Program-made: the position numbers and the translations under genes
Shown: positions 23,776 to 36,589 of the stretch, piece by piece
Layout of the letters: every line of letters starts with the position of its first letter
Numbering within the stretch: position 1 is the stretch's first letter
Notes under the pieces: generated by a model
Database searches by the model: none
What the model was told of the DNA's origin: nothing
The model's input: only the letters and a program-made list of their open reading frames with translations
Source of the DNA: Rutpela maculata
Lineage: Eukaryota > Arthropoda > Insecta > Coleoptera > Cerambycidae
Length of the DNA: 64,000 nucleotides
Direction of reading: 5' to 3'
Assembly: GCA_936432065.2 (NCBI GenBank)
Contig: OW386293.2
Location: 19,356,234 to 19,420,233 of the forward strand

Positions 23776-25140
23776 AATGACAATAACAAACATATTATAG
23801 TGAATATATATAAAATATTATAATCTTATCATTATACATATTTCAGGAAAGAAATCTCTTGTAAGCAAGAAAATTTATGGTCATAGTCCCTGTAGCCTTC
23901 TATTTTTCAAGATAGTGGTTTGAGCACATTTCTTTTAGAAGAAATTTATAGTATTTCTATCAGGTTACAAGACTAAGTCTACAAATCCCTTTGCTTGTGT
24001 GAGATTTTTTGGAAAAGACCTCGTTATTGTAACGTATAATGATTGAACTATCATTGCAATATAAATTAGCCAAAGCATAAAGGATAAAGAGATAATAATT
24101 GAATTAAAAACAAAACATTTAAAAAACGAACGTGGGACATTTCACAGGCTTTAATGAAACATTTGTTTTGCTTAAAAAATATTTTTTTAAGTCAATATTA
24201 TTGTTAAATATTTTCATTTTAATTGTCCTTTAAATATTGACATGCAATTTATATTTATTATGTAGTATTTTGTATGTTCTTGGAGAATGATGTTTTATGT
24301 TAAAATTATATTTGTGTTAAATCAAATACTTTAGCCTCTGAAAATATAAGGTGTGGATTGTATGCCTTTGAACATCATTATTTTTAGATTTTTTCCTGTG
24401 AACTTCAAGGGATTCGAGTTCTTAACGCATTGCCCCATAGTAAAATATGTCTTATCTCAAATAAGTTATATGTGATATTTGACCTGTCTATCATTCGTGT
24501 AATTTTTGGTTAGCTAGTATGATATTTAATTTCGAGACAGCGTGTTCTTTAAACCTAATACGTCAATAACAACAGCAGTTGCTCCAACGAGGATATTTCA
24601 CTATTTTCAGTTTTAACAAAAATCGTTACTATTTATACACGTTACTATTCATACACGTAAAAATGTTGGTGCCGAAGATAAGGAAACGAAGAAAAATGGT
24701 TTTCGGTTGTGAGACATTCATTGTCGGTTGTTTTCGAGGAAACTGCGTGCTTTTGTTGAGAAGACCATTTTAAGGCGAAACTAGCAAAAAAAGGTCAAAC
24801 TTTTACACTGCTCGTAAATAGTTATTTTTGATGCTAGATTGTGAAATACCATTTTTGCATTCGAGAATGAAAGTTTCATTCAAGAATGCAAAAGAATTTT
24901 GCAATAGAGTATCAAACAACATTTTTTCAAAAACTGTATCCCACAGTTCAAAAATTACTAAAAATATGAAGAGAAAATTTTGACATTTACAATTAATTTA
25001 TTTGACATGTATGTTATCTACAATTTGCTGCACATATAATCAAATATTCTTTGGCCCGTCAGTAACGATAGCAACGCATCAAAAAAGCTTTAGTAAACAA
25101 TCTTGAGTTGGTGGCAGTTTATTCAATAATTTTATCGTAT
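23776..25140. other. Unassigned AT-rich stretch
   Basis: Only short unrecognisable frames. No long repeat seen. Confidence 0.3.
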
Positions 25141-25365
25141 GTAATATCACTAGTGCTTAAAATTTTATCGAAAATTTTTTCGAAAGCGTTGTTGCCTGGT
25201 AATATAAAGAGTGCAAATTGGCAGTTTATTATCTGATTAAATCCCGACCGCTTTAGTGGGAGGGATTTAATCTTTGATAATAAACTGACAATTTGCACGA
25301 GTTATATTAACTAGGGGCAACTTAGCTTGAGAAAAAATTTTTAGATAAAATTTAAAGCACGAGTG
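25141..25365. repeat. About 225-bp hairpin element
   Basis: Arms of about 105 bp pair around CCGACCGCTTTAGTGGG: CACTAGTGCTTAAAATTTTA with its complement at about 25340-25360, and TGCAAATTGGCAGTTTATTA with TAATAAACTGACAATTTGCA. A related single arm appears at about 26400-26460. Confidence 0.7.
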
Positions 25366-26681
25366 GTATTTGAGGAGAATATTTCACGAATAAATAATTC
25401 ATTAAGTATATCTTCAATATTATGTTTTCTCATTAATTGTCTTCAGACATTTTCTTGTCACTTTTTAGACTTTACTGACCTTTATTTTCAATTTCATCAT
25501 TAATTTGATATACAGAAATATTTCCAAACCTACTCATATTGTCAAAACAGCAAATCTGAAACAAACGCAGTAGAAACAACGGAGATTCGCTATATTTTAA
25601 AATAATCTAGTGACGTTTCCATGGCAACTAGTAAATAAAACGAGTTGAAACCTTAGATATTATAATATATAGACTGGCTTAACACCTTTCAGGCGTTTCT
25701 GAGGTGCAATATGACGAAGAACGATAGAGAGAGCACAACATCTTTAATCTTATTGCCGATGTCCCGCCTATTTATTTATTCATGGTTCATAGAGAGCGCC
25801 ATCTAGCGCTACTAGAGTTATATTCCATAATAAATAAATGTTCATTGATACATATTTACGTATTTAATCCTTATTTTTAACTTACAAAGTTTACAAATTA
25901 TGTTGAAGTTTACTTCGTTAAGCAGAGTGCAGAGTGAATTTTAAATACAACAAATTAAAATGTTGCACAGCTTTGATTCAACTAGTTACTTATTGATAGA
26001 TTACCGTATGTAAGTAGGTACATTCTTAGTTTCCAGAGCGAATGTGTTTACTTCACATTTATATTAAATGATTTGCTTACTTTATAACTACGTTACAGAG
26101 CTATTGAAAGCTGTGCTTGACTTGTTCCTGTATTATGAGCAGGGTGTATTAAATACACCCTTATTATGAGCTAGGTATATTAAGTACAATCTTTGTATAT
26201 TATTGTTACCTGACTGAAAAGTGGGCAAACTGAAATAGTTGCAGATAGGCAAGGCTTATAATAAGCCTATATATTTCAGACAGGTTCTCTTTGCCAACTG
26301 ACGATTGTTTACTATACCTATATGTGGTGTGTTTATGTTTGCTACTAGATAATACAATATTGCAATTTACAAGGTAGGTAAACAATTAGTAATAAGCTAG
26401 AGAAGATATTTATAGATAAAATTTAAAAGCTGGAGTTGCCCTATTTGCCGAAAATGTTTCACGAAACAAAACGTCAAAAAATTATCGCAGTATTTGCCTC
26501 TGCAGCGGCATAAAAAATTAGAGCGATAAATTTTGCATGTTGGTACTGTCAAAAGCCGATCTAGCTTGAATTACCACTAATAATGACGTCTGATTGGTGC
26601 AGTGTTGTGAAAAAACGGGCTCTCATTGGCTATAGCGTTAATGAGTGAAATAATCATTGGAATTGAATAAAAACATAAAAC
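25366..26681. other. Unassigned stretch upstream of the recombinase relic
   Basis: It includes a diverged arm of the 25.1-kb hairpin at 26400-26460. No gene is recognised. Confidence 0.3.
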
Positions 26682-26984
26682 ATGTTTTCAGAAAGTGATG
26701 AAGATCTACCATGTGAAGTGTCTGAAGCAGCGAAAATTGCAATTTCTGGACTTATTCCCAGCAATTCAATCAGGCAATATGAATCTGCTTACAAAGACTT
26801 TATGGAATGGTATGATTCTAAGAAATTAAAAAAATGTGTCTGAAAGTGTGATATTGACATATTTTGAATATAAAATTAAGAGAGTGCAGTCGACAACGTT
26901 ATGGTCTGTATATTCAATGAAGAGAACACTAAACGTCAAAGAAAATATAGATATAGAGAAATATTTCAAGTTATAGAGCGGGAG
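26682..26984 (+). pseudogene. N-terminal (core-binding) domain of a Crypton-like recombinase gene
   Basis: An ATG at 26682 opens MFSESDEDLPCEVSEAAKI, then SIRQYESAYKDFMEWYDSKK, then a stop. An extra base in an A-run near 26828 shifts the frame; the +1 continuation reads SESVILTYFEYKIK, TTLWSVYSMKRTL, NIDIEKYFK and stops at about 26975. The layout (helical SAM-like DNA-binding domain with a YxxxYxxFxxW core and an S-x-LWxxYSMxRxTL box) matches the amino end of animal tyrosine recombinase-domain proteins related to Cryptons. No catalytic domain follows; Jockey-type LINE sequence begins about 90 bp downstream. This copy and the catalytic fragment at 21.8 kb are not in gene order, so they are separate relics. 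Confidence 0.6.
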
Positions 26985-27069
26985 CTAGGTGGCTTTTTCG
27001 GCAGCTCATCGTTTTATGAACTTGAGATATTTTTATGGTTTAATGGATGATAACGATTCATAAAATCGA

Positions 27070-29017
27070 CTTCTGGCGGGGCACCTCCTGTCAGGAGCAT
27101 TGACGTACATTGTCAACGCGATCCTGCGGCTACAACATTGGCCCAGTCAGTGGAAGTGTGCCGTGGTCGTACCGATCCTGAAACCGAACAAAGACGCCAA
27201 ACTCGCCGGCAGTTATCGACCAATCTTGTTGCTGTCGGCGATTTCCAAGTTGATGGAGAAGGTCATCCTGGTCAGACTAGACGCTGCCCACGATGAACTC
27301 CACATCAACGACGAATGTCAGTTCGGTTTCAGAAAAGGCAGGGGAACTGTACGCCAGGTCGTCAGGATCGTGAATGACGTCAAAGTGCAGTACAACCGCG
27401 GAAAAAGCACAGTGATGGTGCTGCTCGATATTGAGAAAGCCTTCGATACAGTATGGATCCCAGGCTTACTCTACAAACTAAACACTCTTAACTTTCCTAC
27501 GCATATCACCAAACTAATTCACTCTTTCCTGACAGACAGATCGCTGCAGATCAGGGTCAATAATAAACTCTCAACTCGACGGGACATTCGCGCGGGCGTC
27601 CCCCAGTGGTCGTGCCTGTCGCCAAAGTTATACAACTTGTACGTCTCCGACTTCCCGGAGTTCCCGAATACGAACCTTGCCAAGTACGCCGACGACACGG
27701 CCATGTACGCTCATTCACACAATGCACAAGCAGCAAACATGCTGCTGAAGGCGCACATGGCTCGTGCCACGGCGTATTACGACAAGTGGAAGATTCGGAT
27801 CAACGCCGAGAAGCCGGAATCAATTATCTTCACGCGCCGCTTCACCGAAAATCGTATTCTTACACCACCTTCGATAGGGGGCCGCCAAATTTCAATAAAG
27901 CGGTGCGTGAAGTATCTGGGGGTGAACTTGGACAGAAGACTGACGTTTAATACACACGTAAACGAGACGATACGAAAGGTCTACTCCATGTCCAGGAGTA
28001 TGTATACGCTCCTGGCGCGGGGTAGCGGCCTCAACAGGACCAATAAAAAGTTGTTGTATACGATGGTGATCAGGCCGGCTATCACATACGCGGCGCCGGT
28101 GTGATGCAGCATCCCAGCCTCGACAATGCGAAAATTAAAAGTACTAGAACACAAATTTATGCGCCTCATTTCAGCCTCTGATAGATAAACCTCCCTCAGA
28201 GATCTCTATGCACGTTGCCACGACATAACCCCCACTAGCGGACTTCGTCCAAAATACATCGCAAAAATTCTACCAATTCAAATTGGGCGACAGTCCGCTA
28301 ACCCGAAACATTACACGAATCAGACAGCATAATGCCATACTTTTCAATATAAAACACCCCTTACCATACCAGGCGTTGCCTATCTTTCGGCAACCTACCT
28401 AGCCAAATCTTTCCTACACCACAATTTCCCTTTCACCACCTTTTATCTTCACCACCTTTTACTCTAAAACCCCTTTTCTACTCCCTTTATTAATCTCGTT
28501 TTTGTTATTTTTGTCAATTTTTGTTCTTTTGTCCCTTTTTGTTCTTCTTCTAAATCTCCTTTCGACCAATATCTTCTCGCAAACCCAAACCTTTTAAATC
28601 ATAATTTCCCCTCCACCCTACCTTCCCGAAGGCAGGCAGACCATCGGATGAAGATTGTGACTTGTTCAAACGGGTTTTTTCATTGAGTTTTTCCCGTATC
28701 ACCAACCAAACCTTTAAAAACAGTGCGCGTGTGTTTGTGCGCGCGCCCCTAACTACAGTTTTTAATTTAGTTTTAATTAGTTATAAGTGTTTAGTTATAA
28801 ATATTCAAATTGTTAGGTTTAAGTCTTTTTTTGTTCCTAGACAGGAGCCCTAACCCTTCCATTAATTGTAGTTCAAGCCCGAGTCGAACCCGCTTCATCC
28901 GACTGCACATTCACCACGACGCTGCGGCGTGGTTGTGTGGTCGGCTCTGAACCGGAATCCGACTCTGGCGCATATTTGTAAACATAATTGTGAATAAATA
29001 CTTTTTGAATTTGAATT
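27070..29017 (+). pseudogene. 5'-truncated Jockey-type LINE with reverse transcriptase
   Basis: An open frame of about 340 codons covers most of the reverse transcriptase: AVVVPILKPNKD at 27157, SYRPILLLSAISKLMEK, FGFRKGRGT, LDIEKAFDTVW, GVPQWSCLSPKLYNLY at about 27595, and the intact catalytic box YADDTAMYAH at about 27684, then the thumb (KYLGVNLDRRLTFNTHV). GVPQG is mutated to GVPQW. The frame ends AAPV-stop at 28104 where Jockey-type proteins continue with tryptophan, a TGG-to-TGA change. Later pieces (LKVLEHKFMRLISASDR, stop, LRDLYAR) continue to about 28350. The 3' UTR holds a CGACGCTGCGGCG hairpin (28917-28930) and ends in a TTGAATTTGAATTTG tail at 29003-29017. The upstream part of ORF2 and all of ORF1 are missing. 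The codon usage is clearly more GC-rich than its surroundings, suggesting a fairly recent arrival. Confidence 0.9.
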
Positions 29018-29912
29018 TGTCATTACATATTCAAATAGAGGCAGATTTACATCAGAAAAATATAGTTGTCCTATTATTTTTTGCTCACGACAGTACTTAA
29101 TACAAGAACTGTGATTGATCGGTATCATATCATATCCATCCTAGATAGTATATGAAATATATCCGTTCAGTTAACAGGAATTGCCTACTTATCCATTCTA
29201 CAGACTGTACAGAAAACAGCAAATTTACATAAGGGAGTAGAAAAGAGACTTTTACGTTCTGTAGGCAAAAAACTTTCGTTTTGACATTTAATAAATATCA
29301 TGTAAAAGTCAACTTTTAATGATAGTTTTTGAAAAATAAATGTTTTGAATGAGTTTCTTGAAAAAAAAACAAAACGTTAGCTTAAACTACAATATTTCAG
29401 CTAAAATAACCCGGAACATTACAAGGTTATTCTGCCCTCCTAACTTAGAGCAGTATCTCCACCTTTACTAGTTTTGAGATAACGTCTTTTTAAATTTATT
29501 TAGCTGGGCCACCACAAAAAACTTAATGAAAATCTTTGAAATTTGTTCTAAGTATTTCAATATATTTGTTTTAAATTTGTTTCACAATAACAATGTCAGT
29601 ATTTAAATATGTAAGTAGAAATTGGCAGTTACTCCTTTTTAGTCTAGTGTACTATTTAGATTAAAGAGGAACATGCAACTATGACTTGCAGTATGTGCAT
29701 ATATTAGGATTTACTGCTTTTTAGTGTAGACTAGAAAAGCTTAATTTGGAGATGCCGCAATATTTTATAAGAAATGTTCGTAAAAATGATGGCAAAATAA
29801 AACGGAATGTTACTAAGAAAATTACATTTCTTGGAACATGGATTACATTTTTTATTAACCACTGTATTCAAATCTAAGATCAACTGCATCGTCATTCACT
29901 GGAATCTTATTT
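29018..29912. other. Unassigned AT-rich stretch
   Basis: No feature recognised. Confidence 0.3.
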
Positions 29913-30619
29913 TTACTTCCACATCCAGTGGAAGTATAGTAACGACAAAAAAATTTTTTAAAATTTTTATTGTTCAAATAGGCTTAGAATGTCACGAAAC
30001 GTCGAGATTTTAAATTTGAGCGAAAAAAAATTTCTATCTGTCGGTCTGTCTGTCTGTCGGCCTGTCTGTCTGTCTGTAACTTTTTTGTGCGCACGTTTAC
30101 TCAGGAACCGTTTGAGATATTGACTTGAAATTTGGTACACATATGTAGTTTACCGAGATCTAGAACTAGATTATATTTTCATCTTGTTCCGTCGAAGGGT
30201 TGGGGGTAAATTGGTGTAAATAGGTAAATCAAGCAGGTAAGAGTCCATAAAATTGGTATTTAATATATACAAGAAAAGCTAAGGTCTCAAAAAAAATTTT
30301 GGCAATAGCCACCCCCAATACCACCCCCACCCTATTATTAAAGGGGATGAAAAAAAATTGTGATTTAGTTGTGTACAAGAACCAGAAACCTCAAAATATT
30401 TTTTTACTTCATCCACCCCCACTATCACCCCCCATAACCACCCCCACCCCGCTACCGATGTGGGGTATCGTTTTATGGGTTTTTGGGATAGAGGATTTCA
30501 AATATTATATTATTAATGTTCCATGAACAATTATTTCCACATACAAAATTTTTTCGTTGTGAGTGACTTGGATAGAGAATATGGATGTGGAAGTAGTGAT
30601 TCCTTGGGCAGCGGTTTTT
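29913..30619 (-). mobile_element. GTCN-microsatellite element, family A, copy 3
   Basis: Full-length inverted copy. It starts TTACTTCCACATCCAGTGG with a hairpin-forming ACTTCCAC/GTGGAAGT, has (GTCT)n at 30038-30077, and ends GATTCCTTGGGCAGCGG. Confidence 0.88.
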
Positions 30620-31238
30620 CCTTCAGGATACACATTCTTTCCACAGGCAAGGAAAAGTTTTAGCAGGCTGTTTTTTACCTACCGGTACAAAACCCTTGTT
30701 GAACCACTATTCTTCGAGGCGTTTTTCGGGAAATTAAATTTGAAATTCTTATCGTCTTGCCATTGGAAAGATTGTCTGAAGGTGTCAAAACATGTTTTTA
30801 CATGTTATTCAAAATCCCAAAAAAATTATTTTCAGACAATTTGGCTGAAATTATCAGACCTGGAGGTAAAAATCGGTTCCCCATTTTTTTTCTTTACCGG
30901 TTTAGTTAACCTAAGTTTTTAGTTTTTCTCTAAATTGTTAGTTATTTAAATATTCAAGATCAAGACTTTGGTAGCCCAAAAGATATAAATACGTTACTGA
31001 CTTTCATTTGCACACTTAAGTTACCTATTATTGGTACCTAATCGGTATTATAAAGGCAATTTAAGGAAAAACAGAAACAAAACAGAATAAAATCACAACT
31101 CGTAGTTGGTTAATTACATAGTAATATCTCCGATATAATTACACAGATATTAAAAAAATTAATTACCTTTCTTTTTAAGAGCTACAAATTCTTAAACTAA
31201 ACATAAATGTTTACTTGTCTAAACACGAACAGCTTATA
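30620..31238. other. Unassigned stretch
   Basis: No feature recognised. Confidence 0.3.
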
Positions 31239-31418
31239 CCATGCGTGTAGCCGAGCGCTAGGCATAGGGAGTAAAATTACAACATCGCGCGTTCCAGCTG
31301 GCTGAAATGAAATAACAGGCTGGGATGCTCCGCTTGACGGAGGAATTTACGGCAGCTGTGTTGTCATATCTATCGCGCTACGTGAATGTACATGCCTAAT
31401 GGGAAATTACACGCACGG
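31239..31418 (+). mobile_element. 180-bp TA-flanked MITE, copy 1
   Basis: Termini are CCATGCGTGTA and TACACGCACGG-type (right end TTACACGCACGG), with TA on both sides. The second copy lies inverted at 44834-45014. The internal sequence ATTACAACATCGCGCG is shared. TIRs and TA target fit a Tc1/mariner-type MITE. Confidence 0.8.
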
Positions 31419-31959
31419 TATGTGCAACTAAAGTGATTTTACCGGCGCCAACAGTTTTGAACATGGGTATTTTAAGTACAATACCAACTGTTACTACTAG
31501 TCTTAAATGCAGCATCTCCAATAAAAATTGGAGTTACTTCATTTTAGTTGAGCACGGGGCTCATACTGCATTTTAGTTTGGTATATGGTTTAAAAAGTGG
31601 AGATACTGCAAACTCTATAGCTCATTTGCATTAATGCTATGATCAATACCGCTTTCTAACGTAGTCAAAGAGGTGTAAAAATACCCGAAACATATTAAAA
31701 TCACAGCAACTCCAAATTGACAAAATCGGGAATTACTGCTTTTTAGGTTAGGGTGGCAGTATTATTATATGATCATATGATCATCCCAAATTTTTTCAAT
31801 TTCTTTAAATCTCCCTATTGGATATCCTAATTGAGTGTGCTTCTCTGAACATTCTTCAAGGTGTTTGTATCAGGAGGTGCTGAGAACTCGTTAAACTTTA
31901 AAATATTTAGTGCCAGAGATTTCTTAATTCTAACAATAAGATATGTGGTAAAGAACATA
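31419..31959. other. Unassigned stretch
   Basis: TATGATCATATGATCAT at 31775-31790 is a short palindromic repeat. Otherwise nothing recognised. Confidence 0.3.
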
Positions 31960-32871
31960 TACAGTGTTCGCCAAAAAGTCTGCAAAATATGGGAAATTCT
32001 GTTGTTATTGACTTTCTGAAAAATTTTATTTTTGATAAAAGTCAGTGCATGTTCTCAAATGAAAAAGGGACAGCACAAGTGTGTATTGGTCCTGGCACTT
32101 AGGTTGGAAAATAACGTTTTTTTAATTGTCTCAAGAGTAATTTACCTTTATTTTTTAAGATATCGAAAAATTTTCCACTTTTTTACGCATAATTCCTGAA
32201 TTATATTTTAAATAATTTTCTGTTATTATTAGTTCTCCCTATTTAATAGTTTCAGCCTAAATAATGGATTAAAATCCACTTTGAAGAACTTTTAGCAGTA
32301 CTTTCTTGACGAAATAAATATTTTGGGAAAAAATACTGAATTTCTTTGTGCATAGTTGTTCTCATTTTTTCCAATGTTAACTTTTTTGAAATGTTTAAAA
32401 ATTTCAAAAAAGTTAACATTAGAAAAAAAGAGAACAACTATGCACCAAGAAATTTAGCATTTTCTCCGAAAATATTTATTTTGTTAAAAAAGTACTGCTA
32501 AAAGTTCTTCGATTTTAATCCATTGTTTAGGCTGAAACTATTAAATAGAGAGAATTATTAATAACGGAAAAACATTTAAAAATATAGTTCAGGAATTATG
32601 CGCAAAAAAGTGAATAATTTTTATTTTTAAAATAGAACCGCCAAATTTGATATCTAGATATAACTTCGTATTATAAGCAACTTCTTTAAATAACATTTTT
32701 TGATACATTTAAAAATAAAGTTAGTTTACTCTCGAGATAATTTCAAAAAATTAATTTGTGGGTCCCTTTTTCGTTTGAGAACATGCACTAACTTTTATCA
32801 AAAATAAAATTTTTCAGAGTCAATAACAACAGAATTTCCCATATGGTGCAGACTTGTTGGCGGAGACTGTA
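31960..32871. mobile_element. 0.9-kb palindromic MITE with TA target duplication
   Basis: It begins TACAGTGTTCGCCAA and ends TTGGCGGAGACTGTA, with TA immediately outside both ends. The arms pair through ATGGGAAATTCTGTTGTTAT, GAACATGCACT and a centre at about 32401 (AAAAAAGTTAACATT). TACAGT ends plus TA fit the Tc1/mariner superfamily. The right arm has an extra segment of about 100 bp. Confidence 0.8.
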
Positions 32872-33408
32872 TAAATATTCATCCAATCTGACAATCTAGT
32901 TTTTTAATTATCTTTCTAATTTTGATAAAATCTTAAAACAAGTATTGAGTGGATTAAAAATTAATAGAAATGTCGGATACGTTTCAGTTTACGTTTTAAA
33001 TTAATGCAGAATTTCATGCACAACAACGAGATTAAATATTTTATATTTTAATTTGCATTTAATGGGTAAGCAACAATTAAAATGCATTTTAGCTCAACAG
33101 TACTCTAGTTTCCATAGTAATATTGATCTTCAAGGGGAGTATTCAAGGAATTTCAAGTTAAGCTGAAAATAATTCTGACGATGATTAATTGTTCTTTAAG
33201 CTGGCTTAGACTGATTACAAACACGATGAAAATATTACTATAACAGTCAAATTATTCTGTTGTACAGGTTGCGACCGATGTATTACATACCAGCTTCAAA
33301 TAAGGTAAATGAAAATTATTAAAAAACCAACTTGTACGCTGTAACATATCAAATTATTATTATAGTCTAGGAGACATATATGACATACAAAATGTTCTCA
33401 CCTTCTCA
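32872..33408. other. Unassigned AT-rich stretch
   Basis: No feature recognised. Confidence 0.3.
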
Positions 33409-36085
33409 AACTTGTAGTTTTTATACCAAAGAATAGTCTCTGTGGGTGCCAACACTTTTTTCTCAATGTAACCTCCCAAACCCCCAAACATTCAAATACT
33501 CTGTTATGTTAAAAAGTATAATTTCTCGGTCATTACTCGCTAAATGTGTAATTTTTGTATCCTTTTTGGCATAATAATCGGTATCATTATTTTGGCATGA
33601 TAATCGGTATGTTTGGGGGTTTTGGTGGTAGTTTGGTGGTGGGAAGGGGTTACATTGAGAAAAAAATGTTGGCACTCACAGAGACTATTCCGAGGGGGCA
33701 ACCGCTGAGGGAAAGTAGTGTACACATCGGAGGAATTAGGAAGGAATTGAAGGTATTTCGGAAGGAATTATTAGGTATTAAGGAAATTACAGGGGAATTT
33801 GGAGGAAATAAATATTATTACGAGGTATTAGAAGGGAATTAAGAGGAAACAAATGGTACTAGGAGGAAATCAGAGGTATTAAATGATAATTGCGTATGCT
33901 CTCATCTACATCAGAATTTAAATGAGGTTATGTTGTGTTAAAAACGTTTTATTACGTTAGTTGAAAACAGGTGCGTTGTGTTGTCTTGTGTTTAGGTAAG
34001 TAATAAAAATAAATCATTTAGATTAGAATTGTTAGTCGACTATCAAAATATGTGGTTACTTACCAAGAATAATAAGACTAAGAAGGATAGTTTACTACCA
34101 CATGAGACCCTACTATGTTGGCTTTTCGATCGGCGCGTATAAGGTATCATTATTTTATCTTAACTAAATTGTGTTTCAAATAGACAAAGTTAATTGAATA
34201 TTGTGATTGTATTTTACGGTATTTTGTCGTGTGTACTGTAAAAGTTGTTTTATTTGCTTTAATTTGATATATGGGTACATACCTGGACGCGTAAAAATAT
34301 TGAAATGGAATGTTTATCTTGAAGAATTATATGCCAATTCTTATAGAAAGGACGTCAGTGTTGTAAAAACATTAGCGCCAATATTAGCGCTAAAAATAGC
34401 AAGTAAAGAAAAAATGTTTAATTTAATTAAACTACTGATGAGACTATGGACTTCTAGTTCAGTAATATAATGATTTATATCGGACAAAATTCATAAAGTT
34501 TTGAAAATTGGTAGAAATGTTAAGGATAACAAAAAAAATACTAAACCGAAAAGATCCCACCCCTAAATAGTGTTCTTCATCCTCTAGGACGCCGTTTCCA
34601 CCCCCATTTTGAGGTTTTCTAGATTATCTCGGGAACGGTGCACTTTTTGATAAAAATACCTATTTACAAAATTATTCCCTGAAAAATTCTCTATAAAAAA
34701 CGTCTCTACACTTTTTTCCCTGAAATTAATAGTACCGTGGGAAATAAGGCGCACACATAAGGGTTGGTTCCGGTCAACACAATAAATTGTAATCTTTACT
34801 ATAATCTACTTTAAAGTTTAATGCTTAACGCTAAAGCAGTAGCTACTAAACTCCGCCTAAAATTATAATAAATGTACCACTACAGAAATATCACGAGGCT
34901 AAACCATGCTCGATAAAGATTTGTAACTGAGATTTCTCAATACGAATGATCTTTGATCTTAGATACATTAATTTGAGAGAGTGTTTTGACCTTCTGATGA
35001 CCAAACGTCACTTTGATCATAGGTCAAACCATATGCGAACGTAAAACATCCCGCTCTTTCAGAATCCGTGGTCAAAAACGCGTTTCCATTTGATAAACAA
35101 AAGTTGACCTTGGAATGACCTTGACCTTGACCTGATGGGGTTGAACAGACCTCGGATTTGGATTTAGCAACCCCAAAAATGTATAAGAATCGTGGTTTTC
35201 TAGCTTAAATGTTTTTCCCAATTTGACCTTGGAATGACCTTGATCCTGACCTGATGAGTCAGACAGACCAGGAGTTGGGATTTAGTTACCCCAAAAACGT
35301 ATAAAAATTTGGTTTTCTGCGCTTAAAAGGTTTTTTCCCAATTTGACCTTGGATTGACCATCACCCTGACCTGATGGGGTCAAGCAGATCCCGAATTCGG
35401 ATTCAGTGACCCCAAAAACGTACAGAAATCGTGGTTTCCTTCACTTAACCGTTTTTTTCCCAATTTAACCTTGGATTGACCTTGACCCTGACCTGATGGG
35501 GTCAAACAGACCCCGGATTCGGATTCAGCGACCCCACAATATAACGTATAGGTATGTTGGTCTAGTCTGGTGAACAGAACACTTTTTTTTGTGGGGCTGT
35601 GTAATATTACAGTATTGTTCGCTTTACCAACAAGTTTGTTAAAAGTCATGAATCTGTATATCTTTTTTCTGCGGAGGCAGACTTGTATAAAGCTAGAACA
35701 AATCGCTCTCCTACGTCTACATTTCCTAAATAACTAGCTTTTTTATTATTAAAACTTTGCACGATGTCTTGTAATACTTCAGTAATATAACAGTTAAAAT
35801 TATAATATATCGAACAAAATTCATAATGTTTCGAAAATTGTGTGCTTCATCCCCTAGGACATCGCTTCCACCCCCATTTTGAGGTTTTTTAGATTCTTCT
35901 GGAACGATATTAGGAGGAAATAAAGGTATTTGAGGAATTAGAGGAATTAGGGGAATTACAAGGAATTAAAGGGGAAATAAAGGGTATTTTTCTAGCATAG
36001 GTATTAGGTGTACAAAATTTCGCCAGCAGTTGCCCCCTCGAACTATTCTTTGGTACAAAAACTACAAGTCTGAGAAGGTGCCAAT
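33409..36085. repeat. Composite inverted/direct repeat block
   Basis: 33409-33450 (CTTGTAGTTTTTATACCAAA) returns inverted at 36045-36085. GAGGGGGCAACCGCTG at 33692 returns inverted at about 36023-36040. 33432-33690 is itself a palindrome (GTGGGTGCCAACA with TGTTGGCACTCACA). 34490-34640 and 35785-35895 are direct repeats (CCACCCCCATTTTGAGGTTT). GGAATTA-rich purine tracts lie at 33735-33845 and 35900-35975. The frame at 34207-34470 is unrecognised. Confidence 0.6.
35103..35540. repeat. About 121-bp minisatellite, four units
   Basis: Each unit has TTGACCTTGGAATGACC or a close variant, CCTGACCTGATGGGGTC, GATTTAGYNACCCCAAAAA and TGGTTTTCT. The units start near 35103, 35222, 35341 and 35462. Every unit carries two or more TGACC(TT) half-sites. 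Confidence 0.85.
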
Positions 36086-36589
36086 ATTTTTTTAAAAAAG
36101 CACCAGTCTTAGCCCGTTTTAGGCCAAAAGTCCAATTTTTGGACAAAAAAATCTGGAAAATGGGCAAGCAGAAAATGTTGGCATATGGTTTTTTAGCAAT
36201 GAGCATTGACAACGAGAATTTTCTGCCTGGTCAGGAAGTGTTATACTACTTTCCAATTTTGGCCATAATTGATGTCGCCAGTGCTACCAATTGCACGGAG
36301 AAAAAATGTTGGCATATATTGAATGTTGATCGCCAAGATACCCTCTTCAACTAACACTAAGCCCCAAAGTGTTATACTCTGTTCCACAATTGAATATTTT
36401 CTGAAGCGGCTAGCGCCAAAACGGTCAAGGGGGGGAGGTTTGACTCACATAAGATAAAATAATCAGAAAACTATCTGCCAAAACATAACAGCAATGCCAA
36501 CATGTTATATCCCACGCCTCATATACATAGCTATCTCCTAGACTATTAGTTTATGATTAATGACTGGAGAAATTAAAGGCCATTCAAAA
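36086..36589. other. Unassigned stretch
   Basis: AAAATGTTGGCATAT occurs twice (36173 and 36302). No gene is recognised. Confidence 0.3.

Noticed and set aside
27070..28104. Active LINE
   Set aside because: It is 5'-truncated, has GVPQW in place of GVPQG, and a TGA stop replaces a conserved tryptophan.
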